DNA of 8,194 bases, from NCBI GenBank assembly GCA_026985515.1, contig JALSQH010000039.1, forward strand, positions 1 to 8,194. The letters run 5' to 3'. Below the pieces are notes generated by a model. It was not told where the DNA came from and searched no databases. It saw only the letters and a list, made by a program, of their open reading frames with translations. The DNA comes from a bacterium (GTDB lineage Bacteria; JALSQH01). Below, in pieces: positions 5,494 to 8,194 of this stretch; position 1 is the stretch's first letter, and each line of letters begins with the position of its first letter. A program made the position numbers and the translations under genes.

Positions 5494-6539
5494 AAGAGAA
5501 GCTGGAAGAAGAAATATCAAAACTTGAACAAAAAGCTGAGGAACTCCTGAAAAACAGGAAAAAAAATCTTCAGTTATTAGAAAAAAATCTTTCTGAACTT
5601 GAAAAGGTAATAACTGAAATTAAAAATTACCAGGAACTCCAAAAAGAGTTTCTTAGCAATCCCATTTATCGACAGGTTATTGAAGAGATAAAGTACTTTT
5701 TGAGGGAAATTTCCCCGGTTACCATCTTCAAAATCATGGCAGGACTTGGAAACAGCGGACAGGCTGAGGTGGATGAATTTGGAAAAGATGAAGAATTTGT
5801 TGAGAAGATCCAGCCCTTTATCGATTTCCTTTACGACAGATACTGGAGGGTGGAAGTCGAAGGGGTTGAAAACATCCCTTATGAAGGACCCGGGATTCTG
5901 GTTGCAAATCATGCCGGAGTGCTACCCTTTGATAGTTTCATGATAACTGAAGCAGTTAAAAGAAACCATCCCTTTGGAAGGATGCCGAGATTTTTGATTG
6001 AGGAATGGTTCCTCACAAGGCCTTTCATAGGAGTGGCTCTTCAGAGATATGGAATTGCAAGGGGAAGCCAGGATAATGCTCTCCGCCTTTTGAAAAAAGG
6101 TGAGCTAATAGGATTGTTTCCAGAAGGAATGAAGGGTATCTTCAAAATCTATTCCGACAGATACAAACTCCAGAGATTCGGAAGAGGTGGAGCCATCAGA
6201 GTGGCCATAAAAGGAAAGGCACCAATTATACCGGTGGCTGTCGTTGGTTCTGAAGAGATATATCCTGTAATTACTCACTGGGATTTTGTGGCAAGAATTC
6301 TTGGTCTACCCTTTTTCCCTGTTACACCCACTTTTCCATTTCTCGGACTCGCTGGACTGATTCCCCTTCCAAGCAAATGGATCATACGATTCGGTGAACC
6401 AATCCCCCTTAATGAATTGCCACCAGAAACTGTGGAAAATGAAATCATAATAAACACCCTTAATGAAGAGTTGAGAAGCACCATTCAGGAAATGCTGCTG
6501 GACATTTTAAAAAACAGAAGAACTATTTTTTTCGGGTAG
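5472..6539 (+). CDS. PlsC-like lysophospholipid/glycerolipid acyltransferase with N-terminal coiled coil
   Basis: A 355-residue protein. Residues 4-60 are a charged heptad-rich coiled coil, followed by a linker and a PlsC/LPLAT domain from about 125 to 345. Motif I reads ILVANHAGVLPFDSF (142-156): the catalytic His147 is followed by Asp154 after six residues (HX6D) rather than the usual HX4D. Motif III is LFPEGMKG (215-222), motif IV is APIIPVAVVGSEE (250-262), and GAIRVAIKGK (240-249) precedes it. A hydrophobic stretch at 274-300 may associate with membrane or a lipid surface. It would transfer acyl chains to a lipid hydroxyl, in phospholipid or neutral-lipid synthesis; the acceptor is unknown. 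ATG at 5472 is chosen, overlapping the ParA stop by 22 nt; an upstream in-frame ATG at 5412 would add 20 residues with no family-like content. The 3' end overlaps the convergent regulator gene by 17 bp. Confidence 0.85.
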   Translation: MGKDKKLEEKLEEEISKLEQKAEELLKNRKKNLQLLEKNLSELEKVITEIKNYQELQKEFLSNPIYRQVIEEIKYFLREISPVTIFKIMAGLGNSGQAEVDEFGKDEEFVEKIQPFIDFLYDRYWRVEVEGVENIPYEGPGILVANHAGVLPFDSFMITEAVKRNHPFGRMPRFLIEEWFLTRPFIGVALQRYGIARGSQDNALRLLKKGELIGLFPEGMKGIFKIYSDRYKLQRFGRGGAIRVAIKGKAPIIPVAVVGSEEIYPVITHWDFVARILGLPFFPVTPTFPFLGLAGLIPLPSKWIIRFGEPIPLNELPPETVENEIIINTLNEELRSTIQEMLLDILKNRRTIFFG

Positions 6540-7110
6540 TTTTCCTTTTACTGTTTTTTTCTCTTTCCTGCTGGAGCTTTTCCTCCAACTCTTTAATTTT
6601 TGCTTCCAGTTCCTCAACTTTTTTCTGAAGAGATTCAATTTTTTTAACCTGAGAGGGAGCGAGATATAGCCTTTCAAGGAATTCCCTTGTTCTCTGATCA
6701 ATTCTGTTCTGAAAATCCTCTATCATTTTCTGGGTAAGGACCATAAGATCCTTAATCTTAACAAGCCCCTCATCGGTCCCCTCTGCTATCCTGTCAGAAG
6801 TATCCTTTAAACTTTGAAGAGATGTCTGTGCAAGACGAGAGAAAAACTGAGATATGGCATCCTCGCCCCCAATTATGAGCTTCTTCAGAACACTTATGGG
6901 AAGCGTGGCTCTCCTCCTTTTACCCTCTTCGAAAAACACCTGTGAAAGTATCAGAGAGGTTATATCTTCCCCAGTTTTATTGTCAATAACTTTTACATCG
7001 TAACCTCTTTTTATCATGTTGGAAATATCTTCAAGAGTCACATATGAACTGTTCCATGTATCGTAAAACTTCCTGTTTGGGTACCTCTTGATCAATCTAA
7101 CTTCTTCCAT
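6523..7110 (-). CDS. phaR: PhaR-type polyhydroxyalkanoate synthesis regulator
   Basis: A 195-residue protein with the PHB/PHA accumulation regulator N-domain: VRLIKRYPNRKFYDT (4-18), SYVTLEDISNMIKRG (22-36) and VKVIDNKTGEDITSLILSQ (39-57) match the family signature closely. In proteobacteria this domain binds phasin-gene promoters and PHA polymer, derepressing phasin genes when polymer accumulates. Residues 150-185 form a strong coiled coil, and the end KNSKRKTTRKK (185-195) is very basic, which classical PhaR proteins do not usually need. Start ATG at 7110 follows a perfect AGGAGG 5 nt upstream. It is 9 nt downstream of the unknown 150-residue gene. Regulation of the nearby phasin-like operon is a natural inference, not shown. 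Its 3' end overlaps the acyltransferase gene tail-to-tail. Confidence 0.88.
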   Translation of the reverse strand: MEEVRLIKRYPNRKFYDTWNSSYVTLEDISNMIKRGYDVKVIDNKTGEDITSLILSQVFFEEGKRRRATLPISVLKKLIIGGEDAISQFFSRLAQTSLQSLKDTSDRIAEGTDEGLVKIKDLMVLTQKMIEDFQNRIDQRTREFLERLYLAPSQVKKIESLQKKVEELEAKIKELEEKLQQEREKNSKRKTTRKK

Positions 7111-7119
7111 CTAATCCTC

Positions 7120-7572
7120 CTACTCTATTTCTATTTTTTCCATTTCTGTAGGATTTTCCACTCCCTTAACTTTTTCCATCTCCTTCCTTATAAGTTCAAT
7201 TACTGATTCAATGGCGTTAAGATACTCTCTCTTTTCCTCCTCCTTTCCCCTCTCAATAATGATCTTCCTTTCAGCCTCAAGAACCCCGAGGATTGTTTCA
7301 TAAGCTTCCATCTTTGCCTTTACAAGCTCTGGCTCACTGTCAGGAGCCACTCTGGCAGCCCACAGATCAACACTTGCCTTTATCAAAAGAACAACCGTAT
7401 TAACAGCCTTTGCTCCCGGCAGATCCAGATTTTGCTCAACTATGAGGGAAACTATTTTAAGAAGGGAGCTGATTCCCTGAAGGGCGTGCCTGTGAGATTC
7501 TTTAAAATGAAATTTCGCTCTGTCAAACTCTTCATAAACCTCTGTTAAACTCAAAAGCTTCTTCTCATCCAT
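7120..7572 (-). CDS. Small all-helical protein of unknown function between arsA-like and phaR-like genes
   Basis: Not recognised. The 150 residues look entirely helical: an amphipathic N-terminal half with HFKESHRHALQGISSLLKIV (about 22-41), a mildly hydrophobic helix (about 40-75), and a charged Lys/Glu-rich C-terminal half (about 85-150) of coiled-coil character. There is no signal peptide, Cys cluster or enzymatic motif. Length and helical, amphipathic character are phasin-like (phasins are typically 110-200 residues), and its setting next to a PHA regulator makes a granule-surface role worth testing. ATG at 7572 has AGGAG 5 nt upstream, and the TAG of the preceding ATPase gene overlaps that Shine-Dalgarno, so expression is likely linked to it. 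Confidence 0.8.
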   Translation of the reverse strand: MDEKKLLSLTEVYEEFDRAKFHFKESHRHALQGISSLLKIVSLIVEQNLDLPGAKAVNTVVLLIKASVDLWAARVAPDSEPELVKAKMEAYETILGVLEAERKIIIERGKEEEKREYLNAIESVIELIRKEMEKVKGVENPTEMEKIEIE

Positions 7573-7580
7573 ATCAACTC

Positions 7581-8194
7581 CTATTTAAAAAAGAGCTTTA
7601 AATATCCATCCTCATATCTTGCTCTGACCAGATCCCTTATAGCAAGACTCCTGGGTAAAGTTATATTCCTCTGAAAATTCCTCAACTTAATGGCAACCTC
7701 TCCAGAGGGAAATGTCACTCTTATCCACATCAGGCAGGTGAATTTTCATAATAACAAACCCATCATCCTTGGAAACTTCAAAGGGCCTTTCTCTGAAAAA
7801 TAATTTTGATGGATCATCATTCCCAAAAATTGCCTCCCCAAGTCTTTTAAGAGCATCGTAATTAACAACCTCGTTCTGAAAGTAAGGTGCTATCAGAATT
7901 GGTAAAGGTGAAAAGGTTTCTTTTGCCTCCCTCAGGTACTCCTTCTGTCTTTCAACCCACTCCCTGAAATAACCGTTACCCGCCTCTTCTGGAAACACCT
8001 TGTTTATTATGAGAAGATCAACCTGCATTCCGAAAAGATGAAAGTAGCTTAAAGCCCTCTGCGATTCCTCCAGCACCATCTTTTCTGGATTAGCCACAAG
8101 TCTTATGGATGTCAAATCCTGATCGAGCAGAATTTCCCGGAGACTATCAACTTTTCGGTAAAGATCTTCAAGAGAACTGAAAATCTCCTCATCT
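7581..8194 (-). pseudogene. ArsA/GET3-like ATPase, C-terminal part, frameshifted in its HSP20-like domain; 5' end outside window
   Basis: The minus-strand frame is open from the window edge (8193) to TAA at 7687 and reads as the C-terminal region of an ArsA-family ATPase: SIRLVANPEKMVLEESQRAL, FGMQVDLLIINKVFPEE, LPILIAPYFQNEVV and KLFFRERPFEVSKDDG are characteristic. The Walker A and B regions lie outside the window. The terminal alpha-crystallin/HSP20-like domain starts (GFVIMKIHLPDVDKSDISLW) and then breaks. A +1 shift at about 7699-7706 continues as SGEVAIKLRNFQRNITLP and ends with YEDGYLKLFFK and TAG at 7581-7583. Restoring a second copy of TCTGGAGA would give ISLWRSGEV and put both halves in frame, so loss of one 8-bp tandem unit is a simple explanation. 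Sequencing error or phase variation are alternatives. Without the repair, the protein loses about 40 terminal residues; the ATPase core may still work. Family members handle tail-anchored proteins or metalloids, while bacterial HSP20-fused types are of unclear role. Confidence 0.8.

Noticed and set aside
7695-7712. Programmed +1 frameshift in the ArsA-like gene
   Set aside because: No recognised slippery site, stop-codon context or stimulatory structure; a tandem-unit loss explains it more simply.

Overview
This AT-rich window (roughly 40% GC by eye) comes from a Gram-negative bacterium: it carries an O-antigen-ligase/polymerase-like membrane protein and a WbpD-type sugar N-acetyltransferase. 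Proteins are rich in Lys, Glu and Ile, and genes are packed with short overlaps. That fits a Deltaproteobacteria-like lineage or a deep-branching, perhaps thermophilic, uncultured group, but the sequence does not fix the taxon.

Left block (1-3156, minus strand): one tightly coupled transcription unit read as O-antigen ligase/polymerase-like protein, then yicC, then gmk, then a wbpD-like acetyltransferase that runs off the window. Each junction overlaps or abuts. The common yicC-gmk housekeeping pair is therefore sandwiched between two surface-polysaccharide genes.

Central intergenic region (3157-3392): a divergent control region with a perfect CRP-type palindrome, likely promoters in both directions, and a GC-rich segment that can form two mutually exclusive hairpins. 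A good sigma70-like promoter and a strong Shine-Dalgarno lead into the plus-strand operon.

Central block (3393-6539, plus strand): a small phasin-like protein with a Lys/Ser/Thr-only tail (PhaF-like layout), an extended-SDR epimerase-like protein without a recognisable catalytic YxxxK, an orphan ParA ATPase, and a PlsC-type acyltransferase with an N-terminal coiled coil. The last three are translationally coupled by overlaps.

Right block (8194-6523, minus strand): an ArsA/GET3-like ATPase whose C-terminal HSP20-like domain is split by a frameshift, a small helical protein of unknown function, and a PhaR-type polyhydroxyalkanoate (PHA) regulator. The last of these converges on, and overlaps by 17 bp, the acyltransferase.

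Together the central and right blocks look like a hydrophobic-inclusion module (PHA or neutral-lipid granules): a granule-coat/nucleoid-tether protein, a ParA positioning ATPase, a lipid acyltransferase, a PHA-responsive regulator and a tail-anchored/metalloid-type ATPase. No PHA synthase lies in the window, so the cargo is inferred. This possible granule-positioning system is the most interesting feature here.
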